A stretch of DNA of 46,386 nucleotides from Amphimedon queenslandica (lineage: Eukaryota > Porifera > Demospongiae > Haplosclerida > Niphatidae). The translations under genes were made by a program, and so were the position numbers. Below the pieces are notes generated by a model. The model was not told where the DNA came from. It did not search any database and saw nothing but the letters and a program-made list of their open reading frames with translations. The stretch is taken from assembly GCF_000090795.2 (NCBI RefSeq), contig NW_003546247.1, positions 555,723 through 602,108 of the forward strand, given 5' to 3'. Positions 33,064 through 44,510 of the stretch are shown here, in pieces. Positions within the stretch are counted from its first letter, which is position 1. Every line of letters starts with the position of its first letter.

Positions 33064-33389
33064 CATGATGAGCCTCATGGAAGTCCTCCTCCACCACCTT
33101 ACAAGTAGATGGAGTGCCTCCACCAACACCTCCAAGAGGTCCACTACTACCACTACCTCCCGGAGGCCTGCCACCACCTCCACCAGATGATGCTAGTCCT
33201 CCTCGTCCTCCACCACCACCACCAATTCCTCCACCACCTCCAGTAGCTGGAGGTCATCCACCATCTGCTGGAGGTCCTTCACCACTTCCCCATGCTGCTG
33301 CAGCATTTCATCCAACTGGAGATGTTTCTGCTCTGCAAAGGCAGAGACAAATTCTGATTTGGCTACTTCAATTGAATAGACAAATTTAA
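33064..33389 (+). CDS. Proline-rich coding segment
   Basis: From about 33064 the frame reads DEPHGSPPPPPYK to a TAG. A shift of one base leads into VDGVPPPTPPRGPLLPLPPG, long P-runs, and a C-terminal SALQRQRQILIWLLQLNRQI before TAA at 33387-33389. PPPPPY is a WW-ligand type motif. The non-repetitive C-terminal tail favours a real gene end over pure low-complexity DNA. The frame break may be an indel or an unrecognised splice. A possible further exon (LLRARPSSRGRSRRNNS) lies at 33468-33557. Confidence 0.35.
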
Positions 33390-33909
33390 TTGTAAGATTT
33401 TTTTAGCTATGATCTGCAGTTTATATAGATACCAATTAATCATCTCTCTATTTCATTTTACTATAGTACAACAATCTTCTGAGGGCCAGACCAAGTAGCA
33501 GGGGCCGGAGCAGGAGGAATAATAGTAACGTGACAATAAACTATAATTTATATTAGACTTATATGTACATGTAAAAAGTTAACTTTTTAAATTAAAAACT
33601 TTAATAAAGTCAAATATTTTGAAGCATAAAGCCAAAACAGAAGTTATAATAGCAATGCTTAAAATTAGTGTGTTTGTACAACAACGCAAAACAATTCAAT
33701 ACTTGAGCTTCAATATTTTTACAATACCAATACATGTGATATACATTACTTAATTATATTAGCGAGTGCAGTAAATACTTCCATGGCCATGGTTAATCAG
33801 ATTATCAATATTAATCATGATAAAGATTTAGAGCCTTAGATCATAATCTATAAGACAATAATGAAACAATATGAAATCTCACAAAATTTTACATGTATCT
33901 TACCACATA

Positions 33910-34474
33910 CCGTAGGTCGGGTTATATTCACGGCTGCTTATATTCGCGATTTTTTCCCGCGGCTAGCAATTGCATAGCAACTAGATGCTATATTAATTGA
34001 AAACGATGTGTTATTGAAGCACGGCACTCGATTGCATTGTTCTTGAGTTGTTATTCTTCTTGCTGTTACTAATCCTTAGACTCTTTGAAGCTGCTTTAGC
34101 CAGTTCTTTTCAGAAATACTCTACTCACTCGGCCTCACTGTGTTTCGGGACTTTCCACCCATTTTAGTTAGTGCTTTATTAACTTTGGTGTGGTTTATAA
34201 TCATGACCGACCGACCAGCACTGATTTTGTAGCGAAGAACTCGAAAGTAGCGGTCCATCTACACAATAAGATAACAAATACAGAACTGGAGTCTGGATGG
34301 CTCTACTCAAACTGCTCAAGAGTAGCTAATTACCTGCTGAACACCGTAATTGTATAAACACTTGGTCAATTGTCATAGCAACAATTAATTTGTTTCCATG
34401 GTATTTAATTGAACTTCTTTATTAGTTTTTATCACCGTGAATATTAGCAGCCGCAAATATAACCTGACCTACGG
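33910..34474. mobile_element. TIR element with TA target duplication (Tc1/mariner-type MITE)
   Basis: Begins CCGTAGGTCGGGTTATATTC and ends with the near reverse complement (terminal repeats of about 40 bp), with TA on each side (33908-33909 and 34475-34476). 565 bp, no transposase. The interior is more GC-balanced than the surroundings. Confidence 0.8.
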
Positions 34475-34678
34475 TATTCCATTTCTACGATGACAATGTA
34501 AAACATACATGCATGCAGGTGGTACCTGGTGCCTCCTGCAGTGTGGTACAAATACTCATCAAGGAACTATAACGAACACAATGTTACAACGATGATTATT
34601 ATCACAGAAATTAATTTAGTTACCACAATCCATATGAAACAATAGCATGAGACATTCACTATCCTATGCAAGTATTAC

Positions 34679-35397
34679 ATTACACCTAATTGCTGAATCA
34701 TTAATTTGCTTCCCGATAACATTCGCTTTATACTTTAAAACTTTCTTATTCTTTGATGATAAATTAGCTATACTCTTGGAAGATTTTGCACATCGACTCA
34801 GTTGCCGTACAAAACTCTTTCATGTAGGTGATGTTACAGGATATGATCGATATCCACTTTTATAGCCAATTCCAACCTAAAAATAAATATTAATTTACAG
34901 GTATTTCTACATTAACTTACAACAATTGGAGGAGACTTAGGAGGGATAGATTCGGGGACAGAATTATGAATGATACATTGACGTTTAGTAGCACCATGCA
35001 ATGCTGATTCTTGTGATGCCAATCTCTTCCTAGTAGCTAGAGTTTCACTGTTGCTTTGTTGACTAACTAGAACTGAAAGGGATGCAGATGTTGCCTCATA
35101 GATGTGCTCATCTTTTTCCAAGTGTTTAAGGTACACTTTGGAGCAAGATCTGCAAACAAAAGAACAAATGAGAGCATCTAGATCAACTTCCCAACTGTTT
35201 TCCTGACATGTAACAGAAAGATACATCTTTAGTAGTGAATATACACTAGCCTGTTTTAAAGCTGGTTCTCCACAAGGAAGATAGTTAGTGCCATCTACCA
35301 ATGCCATTTTGATTAAGACAGAATGACACGAGGATGACGCTACAATGACACACGCCTGAAATTGGCTGTGTGCGATTCTGGACACAGAACAAGACAT
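34679..35397 (-). CDS. Two-exon gene, unknown function, one in-frame TGA
   Basis: Exon 1 is 35397-34921, 159 codons from ATG (MSCSVSRIAHSQFQACVIVA) to a gtaagt donor in phase 0. It has a CSFVCRSCSKVYLKHLEKDE segment with closely spaced cysteines that could bind zinc, and a Ser-rich, basic C-terminal part. A 44-base intron ends in ttttag. Exon 2, 34876-34679, reads VGIGYKSGYRSYPVTSPT, a TGA, and then KSFVRQLSRCAKSSKSIANL in the same frame, to a gtaata donor. The frame on both sides of the TGA looks coding, so this is a recent loss or a misread splice. Family not identified. A palindrome lies 15 bases upstream of the start codon. Confidence 0.45.
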
Positions 35398-35411
35398 CTT
35401 AAGCCATTGTA

Positions 35412-35546
35412 CTGTTGATTTCAGTTCCGTTTAAACGGAGCGTGTGTAGTGAGTATCTCTCTGTGAATATGTTCATTAGGATCACGTGATCTCCACGCAT
35501 ACGCTCCGTTTGAAAAGATCCGTTCGAAAGGAACTGCAATCAACAG
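35412..35546. repeat. Imperfect palindrome at the 5' end of the gene on -
   Basis: Left arm CTGTTGATTTCAGTTCC plus AAACGGAGCGTGTG pairs with right arm CAYACGCTCCGTTT plus GGAACTGCAATCAACAG. The right arm has an extra CGTTCG-containing unit. The centre has GATCACGTGATC, which includes an E-box CACGTG. Could be a small MITE or a promoter element. Confidence 0.75.
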
Positions 35547-35559
35547 AACCAGACCCTTT

Positions 35560-36917
35560 CCCGCCATCTACCCCAATGACTGTAGGCTGAAGAATGGTCT
35601 GGCTAGCGAGACTAGTGCATGAACTTTATACAATTGCTTTGCTTGCACATAAGTAATAGACTATGGCTTGTTTAGGCTTGCCCCTTTTATGTTTCACATT
35701 AGTGTAGTGAACTTACCTTTAAATCATTTGCAGCTGTAAATACCTGTAAGGCAAAGTAAAATAGAAACATCGTCAACAGCAATGTTTTACGAGTCTTGCA
35801 TTGTGGAAATGCACATTAATAGACCACATGAATACATTCCAATGTGCAAACAATTATTTTTGTATTGTTAATGTGAACATGCATGCAGAAAACAAAAGAT
35901 GCATTGGCAAGCATTCCTTTATATTCAGTAAAGAAAGTACTTACTGTGGCCATAACAAAACATTACTTTACATTTAATAAATCAATTAATTTAGTTACAA
36001 CAATCTAAATACAGAATTGCCTTTCATTATGCACAATCCAATATCAAGCAAAAGCATTGCTGAATCAGCAAATCATTTCCAGCTGTAATGATCTGTAAAG
36101 CATAGTATTAGAAACATCTAAAGCAAGCAATGTAAACTCACAGGCTAATAATAATAGCACAAACAGTAATGGTGAACAAGCTTTATTACCAATCACATCA
36201 AACCTCAATATTTAACACCACATTGTAGTCCTTGTGCCAAACAAGTACCTGTACAAAGTACGAATGTGACATACTAACTAATAATGATAATGGTAGCATT
36301 TATAATGTTTCTGATTGGATCATACATGTATGTGCATGCATGTATTTTAGATATAATATTTGTTGACTAATGATGTCCTTAATTAAGATATTTTGATGAC
36401 CTGCTTACTATAAAACATCATTGAGTACATGAAGAATTTGCAATAAGAAAAAAAATTTTTTTTAATGAGAATTAACATGCACATGTTACAACAATCATCA
36501 ATAAAAGATACGCAACATCAGCTTTCAAGCATTTAATATGTGCACAGCATTGATGCGGCATCATTCAAATGTGTAACATCAGCCAGCAAGCATTAAATTA
36601 ATAATGCGCAGAGCATTCACAGCAAAACTGGGCTGACTGCATGTTACCGTATTTTGAAATCTACAAGCCTGTGTATTGTTAATATACGTAGAGGAGGCGA
36701 AGACAGTTCTAGCCTGGAGACAGGTACCGTCACTAGACGTGTTCACGCATAATGTAGACGATAGAGAGACAGTAGATAGACAAAGCTTGTCCCGTACGAC
36801 CCACCGTCTGTACAACTATTAAATAAATTAAACATACTTCATTAATATCACATTCAATTATAAATAATAATAAATTAAACTTAATTAATAACTCCTTCAA
36901 TAATACAGTAATAATTA
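35560..36917. other. Gene-poor stretch with micro-exon-like repeats
   Basis: On -, 35717-35743 (VFTAANDLK) is framed by an acceptor and a gtaagt donor; a diverged copy (ITAGNDL) lies near 36075-36100. An open frame at 36579-36815 on - has no recognisable motif. Nothing else supported. Confidence 0.3.
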
Positions 36918-38112
36918 TCAGTTATCTTCATCCAGACTCCAACAATCATCACAAGATTCGCCAAAAAGAACTTTTTTCAATCCTTCTGCAGGAAGACAAT
37001 GCTGAGGTCTTTTGCCTACGAAAGAACTACAATAAAACACTACTATACAATCCTAATTTGTATTACTAACTAATAATTATTAAAAAAATTTTGTTTACGT
37101 ACAGCCATGTATTACCTTTGTCTCTAGTCACTCGTGGGATTGCAATTGGGCTTGAAATGATAGCAGAATTTATATAAAAGTCATAATAATAAAGTCAAAT
37201 ATAGTTGCAAGTACCTGGCTGTGGTGCTATGAAACTTGATGGTGTATTTTACTGTGTTGACGATTGTCGACCTATGAAGGAAGGAATAAAATGAAAATAA
37301 GACTTTATTATATATAACAATTATGTACCCAATAAAGGAGATATACTGGAATGACACTAGGTGCTACTTGGTGATTCTAAGTTTAGATACAATAATGATT
37401 AAATTAAATGACCACTATATCCTACCTAATGAAGACAAAAGTGGCCGATTACTATGAACAGGTGTTAATGTAGAAGTGGACTCTATATATTTTGGTGGTA
37501 AAATAAAAATGGTATATTAATGTACCATTTCTATATATTTTGGTGGTAAAATAAAAATGGTATATTAATGTACCATTTCTGGAAGTTGGTTTAGTAACAA
37601 ACTGTGATTGCTCAAATAAAAGAACAGTGATAAGAAATAAAATTATGATAATGTTTTCTATCATAGGATGAATGTTAGGAGACTGTAAATTTGGATTTTA
37701 TTCATTTTCTTGCTCTAGAAAGAACATAATTGATAGTATTATGTTAAAAATACATACCAGTGCCAAATTGTGCTTGAACTGCCCAAGATGGAGCACTGAA
37801 GGAGTACATGTTGTCAAAGGTTGGCTTGATGTTCTTTTGTAGCGTACAAAACCACCCACTCGTTTTCCTGCTGCAGAGTCTTTCTTACATAAACGACTGT
37901 CAAGTTTCATCATCAAGCTATTGAGGGCGAAATGTATAAAAGTATAAAGTAACAATACATGCATAACACTATGTATAGCTGGTATATATTCCGTCCTCAT
38001 TCCTTGTGGAACTAATATTTTCCAAACAAAAAGTGTTTCCTCAATAACATGTGAAAAACTCCATTCCTGCTTAGAATGATATTTTGCTGGACAAAATATA
38101 CCTGCTAAACTG
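36918..38112 (-). CDS. Exon series of unknown function on -
   Basis: Right to left: a long open segment from about 38112 to 37758 (FCPAKYHSKQEWSFSHVIEE, LFVWKILVPQGMRTEYIPAI, later DSAAGKRVGGFVRYKRTSSQ) ending at gtatgt; about 37500-37440 (PPKYIESTSTLTPVHSNRPL, gtagg); about 37270-37216 (IVNTVKYTIKFHST, gtactt); about 37160-37117 (IISSPIAIPRVTRDK, gtaata); and a last exon 37026-36918 (KRPQHCLPAEGLKKVLFGES, then CDDCWSLDEDN and TGA). Repeated donor/acceptor placement supports one gene, but I did not fix every junction phase and do not recognise the family. Confidence 0.35.
37483..37580. repeat. Exact 48-bp tandem duplication
   Basis: Two identical units beginning CTATATATTTTGGTGGTAAA (37483 and 37531). 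It lies at the edge of a predicted exon, so one copy of the exon start is repeated in the intron. Confidence 0.95.
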
Positions 38113-38159
38113 GTAAACTAAATTCTAGACTCAATTACTAACATTAAATGAAACACCAA

Positions 38160-39105
38160 AGGTGCATGGCCTTGCCCCTAAATCTGTTTGGGAGGTGTTA
38201 GGCTTAGCTAGCCTAAGCCAGTATATTTTAATGATAAAGATCAAAAGTGACAGACTGGGCAAGTGTCAAAAGTATGATGGAACTCTGAAGTCCCTGCAAA
38301 AATTGGTTTATCAATTTCTACTAGCATCTCAAGATTTATCACTTATTGATACACTATATTTATACTAACTGCAGTCTCATTTTTAAAAACAGTATCATGC
38401 ATGGTTCCAAACCACAGCTTTTGTTGTGGCCACTATCTATCAAAAACATACTGTACAAAAAGTTTAGAAAGTGTGCTCCTGAGGGCAATGGATTGTGCTT
38501 CTGAGGCGAAGAGATTATAATAACAGCTATAGCTTCCTTGCTGCAGTTACACTTCCTCTTGCATGCTTGCCACCAGAAGTGGCAAGCTAAGCTGTTCAAC
38601 TCCAAGCTTGGAGGTGTGGCACTAATTATCAATAATGCATGCAGCAAGACCATGTGAGAAGGAAGCTTCAAATTTTTTCTCTTCTTCTAAGCGCTATAAG
38701 ATGTCATAATGGCACAAATACTGTTGCCTAAAAATTGAGTTAAGAGATTTTGGGATCCTTAGACAAGCGAACTGCTGCTACTGCACTTCAGCCGAGATGA
38801 AATTCGAGTAGCTATAACTCACCAACAAGAAAGATTTAAAGAGTTCCGCACATATTAAATGAAGTCTTAATCTACTGGAAAAGAGTCTCATTCTTTTCCA
38901 GAGTAATACCAATACTGCTGGGCATTTTCTCTTGAGATAAAACACTTCTACTACCTAGAGCTGCTTTCTAAACATATCGAAGCAGTATAGCAAGACTTTT
39001 CCTAACAAAAAAAGCTCTTACTGATTTAGAGAGTGCGACTGAAAGATATACTCAAAAACAAAAGCTAGCACACAGAATCAATGTATGACAGACAGACAAA
39101 CCAAG
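38160..39105. other. No recognisable gene
   Basis: Open frames on both strands (38162-38368 +, 38360-38671 -) show no family motif. 38690-39105 looks like non-coding repetitive DNA but I could not match it within the window. Confidence 0.35.
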
Positions 39106-39109
39106 TACC

Positions 39110-39540
39110 TAATCCTCGCCTACGCCAAGCTGGGCGAGACCAATTAAACTGAACAATAGTGTACCAATGGATCTCCAAAGAGGAGAATAAACTGTATCAG
39201 TACTCTCTTTTTCACTATCAGAACATTCCTGTGACATGTATTGATATGTGATCATCTTCCAATATTTCTTCTCAGAATCTCCTTTCAACACACTTTCTTG
39301 CCTATTATAAAGCTAAAAAAAACGGAGAAAAAAAATGTTATTTCACATGGCATATGCACAAAGTCATTTCTAAAAAATAATGTTAATTTTTAATATCAAA
39401 ACAATCATCTTAATTTTCCTTACAGTCTGTTGCCGCTGAGTTGACTTTGTTTTTCTGTCATTTTGCTTTTTCTTTTCAATTCTTCTAGGCTGGCTATCCA
39501 ACAAAATTCTCCTACGAGATTCATAGAATTTGTACACACA
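39110..39540 (-). CDS. Two exons of an unknown basic/acidic protein
   Basis: On -, about 39540-39430 reads [20 protein letters not shown] and [20 protein letters not shown], strongly basic. After a ttttttag acceptor near 39316, the next exon reads [20 protein letters not shown] and [20 protein letters not shown], ending at TAG/stop near 39109. The acidic DSEKES stretch before PLWRS is a pattern I associate with repeated, unnamed sponge and cnidarian genes; this is a weak memory, not a match. Confidence 0.35.
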
Positions 39541-39817
39541 TCCTTACCATAAACCCTAATTGGTTACAAGTGGAATAGGCTACCACTTTTTTAAAATCAT
39601 TTTGTACTACACCCGTTGTAGCTGCAAGAAGGCTGTTAAAGCCCCGATAATGGTTACAACTGTTAACGCCATCGAAGATTTCTCACACAATTGGCCAGAT
39701 CTTATTATTAAATACACCCCTGCAGTTACCATTGTAGCTGCATGTATTAATGATGAATTTATCATCTTTTACGAGGGAGGCAATACCAAAGCGGTATTGT
39801 CAGTACTACTGTCTACA

Positions 39818-40480
39818 TCAACATTTTTTTGGGGGGCAAGGCTTATTTAAAGCATTGTCATCACAAATTTTAGGGCAATTAGACTTCTTTAAATCAGTAC
39901 TCTTACGTTTATTGCTACAAATGGTACTGTTACTAGTACTTTGTACATGACTTACAGACACCTTGGCATTCTTGCTACAAGGTACACCATCATAAATTAC
40001 ACCAGTCACTTGAATCTTTCTCTTTTTTCTTTACTTTTCTTGATTGAAGAAAGTCATTCAGAAATTTACTTCTGAGGCGGCTAATTTCGTTAATGCATGG
40101 ATTACTAACTTTAACAGGGATAGGATCAAATAATAATCGATGTAATCCATTTAATGTATGTATACGAGACAATGCAACATATGCCATACCATCCCCTAAA
40201 CTATCAGTAAATAAATCAGTAATGGCTGAATCTAGTGAGTGGCCCTGACATGTATGTATAGTAATAGCATAAGAAATTATAAGGGAAAACTGTTTCCTAT
40301 GTATATACAAATTCTCAGATAGCATAAATCTAGAAGTAACCCTTTCTATGTGACAAGGTACATCAATATGATCAAATTTAATTGATATACATGTACCATA
40401 AATACCCATTACTGTACCAATGGCACCATTAAGTAATCATACAGTCACATCAATATTACATCTTAGCATTACTCTACAGC
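39818..40480 (-). pseudogene. Helitron 2 helicase C-terminus and tail
   Basis: From about 40480: VMLRCNIDVTV, NGAIGTVMGIYGTCISIKFD; then ISYAITIHTCQGHSLDSAIT and GDGMAYVALSRIHTLNGLHR, the final PIF1 helicase motifs, in a good 139-codon frame (39990-40409). A short Cys/Lys-rich tail follows in an overlapping frame (39818-40009), ending CPPKKC. Confidence 0.85.
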
Positions 40481-41132
40481 CTACTGCTCAAGACAATACA
40501 GTTTCTAAACCAGCTGTTTTGCTTGGTTGATGTTTTAGATTCTCAAACTCTTATTCCTGATTTTTGTCAAATTTTGCTGTGCTGCCAATTTCATCAACAA
40601 CATCAGCACATGCTAATTTCATTTTGTCAGTTACTAGACTTTCCAACATCAATTCAATAACTTTTTGGCAGGCATTTGCCGGAGAAAATAGGCAAATTGG
40701 GGGATTTGTTCCTTTACTTTCCAATTCCTTATATTATTTTTGTATTGCAACATTAGATACGCAACTTTTAAGCTTGTTAATAGTTTTGTCAGACAGCCAT
40801 GCCTAACAAATCAAGCATTTTAAAGAAACGTTCATCTCCTTTTTGTCACTCATTGATTGTTTCTTTATTATACTCTATTGTTTGTTTCTATGTTACCTGC
40901 ATTTGCTGCTCCAACTATAGGTTTTAATAGTTTGTCTCAAATTTTATTAAATACTGGTCTACCATTAATTGGTGGCAATTGTAAGAGTGACACACAAATA
41001 AAATTTTTTTGGATTCAAACCATTCAATGGTTCCAAATATATCCTCTTCTAAGCACATGTGTAAGTATGCTAGATTAAGATAAGATACCATAGATACCTC
41101 ACTATTAAAATTTTTTAATTTTTAAGTGTCAT
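40481..41132 (-). pseudogene. Helitron 2 helicase, degraded middle
   Basis: The segment between motif Ia and the C-terminal motifs. Only fragments remain (for example SPNLPIFSGKCLPKS). Motifs II and III (DE and GD.xQLPPV) could not be found, so this part is deleted or beyond recognition. Confidence 0.5.
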
Positions 41133-41400
41133 TTATATTCTTTTCTGAGTTTCTTTATTCAAAAACCCAATATCTAGCTTTTTTCCCTCATACTCTATGG
41201 GTAGCTGAAATAATCTATGTATTGTTTGTCCACCTACATTAAATGCGGCTATACCTGTTGATGCTACTACAGCACACATAATGTCACCACTTTTTGGATG
41301 CCATATTTCATCCACTAGGCATTTTAATGCCTCTATTAATAATGATCTACCAGTTCTACCTACACCACTTATAAACATCCTTAGTCGCTTGATATTATCT
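41133..41400 (-). pseudogene. Helitron 2 helicase N-terminus with altered Walker A
   Basis: MFISGVGRTGRSLLIEALKC, followed by CAVVASTGIAAFNVGGQTIH. The family motif is GxGGTGKS; here it is GVGRTGRS, so the ATP-binding lysine is arginine. The frame is open over 81 codons. Confidence 0.85.
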
Positions 41401-41434
41401 AATAATTTAAGTAGTCTTGAAGACTCATTCTCTA

Positions 41435-41875
41435 TTAAGTCTTCATGTTCTTTTCCCTTATAAAATGACTCTTATCTTTATCTAAAATTTTTTTAGGATC
41501 TACATTAAGCATTGCCTCTCTTTGCTCTAATGTTAAATTAGGTACATTAATGTGCATGTCAGCAATAAGAGCTACTGCTTCCGTTATTTCACCCAGTAAT
41601 TCAAGCTCATCATCTTCCTTGTTATCAGGAAGTTTTTCTTCAGTCAAACCGCCTTTATTTCTTGCATCGAATATTTGCTTCCAATTACATTCAGCTTGTA
41701 ATAACATCTGTAGTTTGTTGAAATGATTTTCAATGCCACATATAGATGCTTCTCTCTGATGCCTAAAAGCTTCTTCCATTGTTTCTTCTTCCATAATGAG
41801 CGTGCTCGCATCTCTAAAATACACAAATAAAATTATTAGCAAGTAATAAAAATCGTCTCTTTCCGCTTCTTGCAA
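41435..41875 (-). pseudogene. Helitron 2 Rep-helicase linker
   Basis: A 146-codon frame with DDFYYLLIILFVYFRDASTL, the aromatic/FRD block that precedes the helicase in Helitrons, then a charged helical region ending just before the helicase start. Confidence 0.75.
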
Positions 41876-42269
41876 TTTCCCATGGTTTGGAAGGACAGTC
41901 TTTGATCAAAGTTTGTATTCTCTTTCTGCATTTTCTCCTATTTTATCAAATTTGTGATTAGTAACAAATTCATAATAAGATACATCTTCCATGTTTTTTG
42001 GTCTTGTTTAATAAAGTCTTTAATTAAGCATAGCATTAAAAATTTCTTTCAAAGATCAATCCAATTTAGTTAAATAAGAATAGTTTTTGATTTTTCTGCT
42101 CCTCTTATGGGGCAAGTACACAATACCATACTTTACGGTTACTGATTTCATGTACATACTTTCACCAAGAAGATCGCTAGCTTCGTATAGTCCTATTTCT
42201 CCAGCTCGAAGTAATTTTTGGCCGATTCTCCAAAACCTGCTGTATATGTTGTGATAGATGCTGACTTCA

Positions 42270-42720
42270 TCACATATGTCCTATGCATGACTCTTTTCTG
42301 CTTTAGTGACATATCCAGTTACATACTCTGTTAAGCAAAAACTCCTCTCTGCTATGTATTGCAAGTCCATATTTGCACGCCACAATTTCAGCAGTAAAGG
42401 ATTATAGTCACTGACTCGAACTTTTTTTTCATTTCGTTTGAGATAATATATTTTATTGCATGATTTCAAGCTCTTTTCATCATCATTGATAGAAATACTA
42501 TCTTGTACTGGTGTAGGAAAATCAAATCGGCATCTAGATACATAGGTCTTGCCGACTATAATATTTCACTTCCAGTATTTACTGCACTTGTCCGTTTGGT
42601 ATTTGGTTACAAATAAATTTAAATCGGGCGACGTATCATTATTTGGTATATGACAGGTAGTTAGTTGTGTGAAAGAACAGACTTCTTCTTGATGATCAAT
42701 ACGACAACAGGAGCATTTTC
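42270..42720 (-). pseudogene. Helitron 2 Rep C-terminal part with tyrosine pair
   Basis: CRFDFPTPVQDSISI and NPLLLKLWRANMDLQYIAER, then LTEYVTGYVTKAEKSHA at 42281-42340. The Y-VTG-Y spacing fits the two catalytic tyrosines of the Helitron Rep, which make the covalent link to DNA; both are present. Confidence 0.8.
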
Positions 42721-43080
42721 AATATAAAGGAGGACATGATAATGAGGCGCTCCACACGTTTGATATTCTTTCTTAACATAATATTGCCCTACTTACCTAG
42801 AACACCTCTCAGGAGAATGACTATGTTAATAAAATCCTTAAATTTATATGAAAATTGTCGCGATACTGAAACAGGGTCCTCAGTACATAATCTAGAAATA
42901 CTATATGATTGTGGTGCATTATTCACTTTTCTTAAATATTGTGCTATGTCAGCTGAATCGTATTCAGCACAACTTATTGTTAGGAAAAGTGTTGGTGAGC
43001 CATACTCAGCAATCATCGCTTTGACTTCACCTTTCACAAGGAACCAATATTGATTTGTAACCTGTATTGCAGCCAACATC
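42700..43080 (-). pseudogene. Helitron 2 Rep N-terminal part with HUH motif
   Basis: Frame 42789-43079: NQYWFLVKGEVKAMIAEYGS, PTLFLTISCAEYDSADIAQY (Helitron_like_N). It is followed after a frame change by KKEYQTCGAPHYHVLLYIEN, which holds HYH as the HUH metal site. Confidence 0.8.
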
Positions 43081-43173
43081 GTACTTAAATTGCCCTCAAG
43101 TTTTTCATCTAACGCTTTTCTAATATTTCAGCAACAGTTTAACCAATGTTGCCCCTTGATGTTTTTAATAAAT

Positions 43174-43392
43174 GTGGCCATAATTGGCAAAAGGTACCTT
43201 GTGGCGGATTTTAAAATTCATCATTATGATGAAAAATATCAACCTGTGACTGCTCTATTAGACAACTATTGTTTCTGAAAGTTACATAGTAACTTTTGTA
43301 TCATCTGGAGTAATTTCATGATAAATGGAGTTCAGGCTATGAAGACCTATTTTATTATCTGCCATAAGGTACCTTTCGTCAATTATGGTCAC
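43174..43392 (+). mobile_element. MITE copy E (219 bp), inside Helitron 2
   Basis: Ends GTGGCCATAATTGGCAAAAG and near reverse complement; interior oriented as copy A, with a short internal deletion. AAAT stands directly on both sides. Inserted between DUF6570 and the Rep region. Confidence 0.9.
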
Positions 43393-44510
43393 AAATCATA
43401 TATGCCAGTTTTTAAGTCTTTGTTAACTTTTAATCCATTATAGTGCAAATAATATTAATGATTTCTACAAAATCAGGAATCTTTGTTTAAAAGTCTTGAT
43501 TATGTATGCAATAAATCATAAAGTCAGTGCGGAATAGCTTTGTCTTGGATGATGCTCTTCATATTGCTCAAATGGAAATTAAGTAGGAAAGCATAACACA
43601 TCAAGATGCTCTTACCTATTATCAATAGGTGCTTCTTTTACATTCACTAGTTTATGTTGACTGATATCAGAACCTGTTGCAATTTTATAACAAGATTTCT
43701 AATTGTATATGCCAAAAGGCCTTCTAAATCTCGATCGTTTGCTTTTTTAAGCATTTTACAAGTAGTATTGTTAACTACTTGTATAACATTTTTAGATGAT
43801 TCATCAATTGAATCATCGTCTACATTTCTATAAAGCCACTTTATTCTTTTAATATTATTAGTGCTCCTTTCATTTTATTTACTAAACTACGCCACACATT
43901 ATTTGATATAGTAGGCTGTCCATTAATAATAATATAAAGTTCTGGATTAGGCAAATGATTAGAATCTATACTAACCTCACTTAAAGTTTTCATTGTTTTT
44001 TCTAATGGAAGGGGTAAATAAAACATTTCACCTTTAAATGCCTTCAAAATATTATAGGCGGGCAGGTTTAATTTGTGTGTGCCTAGTCTAACTATTGTCT
44101 GAAAACGCTTAGCCCTCTGCATTAACTAGCAACTTAAAGGATCCAAATTTTCCGATAGTTTAGGTAGTAGCTTACACTTTAACCCATTCAGCTCACATCA
44201 TGCTGGCACTTCATTTTTCCTAATAGGTGTACAATGATTACAAATATACATAAATATATTCAATACTGTAGGATCAGTCTCTGTAATGTAATCTAATAGG
44301 ACTTTACAAACATCGCTACCTAAATTTTTAGCTTTAGTGACAAATTTTTTTCTTAAAAGTTTCCCACAGCTGCAACAAGCATTGACACCCTGATCAGACA
44401 AAGCTTTCTTAAATTCATCAATAGCATCTGAATACTGAAAATGAAGTACGGTATCTGAGTTTGGTATTTTTAATGAATCTTCTTCACCATCATTAATAGA
44501 ATAATACACA
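43393..44510 (-). pseudogene. Helitron 2 DUF6570 and pre-Rep region
   Basis: 44198-44509 has GVNACCSCGKLLRKKF and FMYICNHCTPIRKNEVPA, the two cysteine pairs of DUF6570. 43841-44122 continues FQTIVRLGTHKLNLPAYNIL, FKGEMFYLPLPLEKTMKTLS, LPNPELYIIINGQPT. 43640-43840 continues IKWLYRNVDDDSIDESSKNV. Frame changes lie between the blocks. Confidence 0.8.

Noticed and set aside
39560..39950. + strand frames of 96 and 66 codons
   Set aside because: They partly overlap the Helitron 2 tail in antisense and have no recognisable motif.
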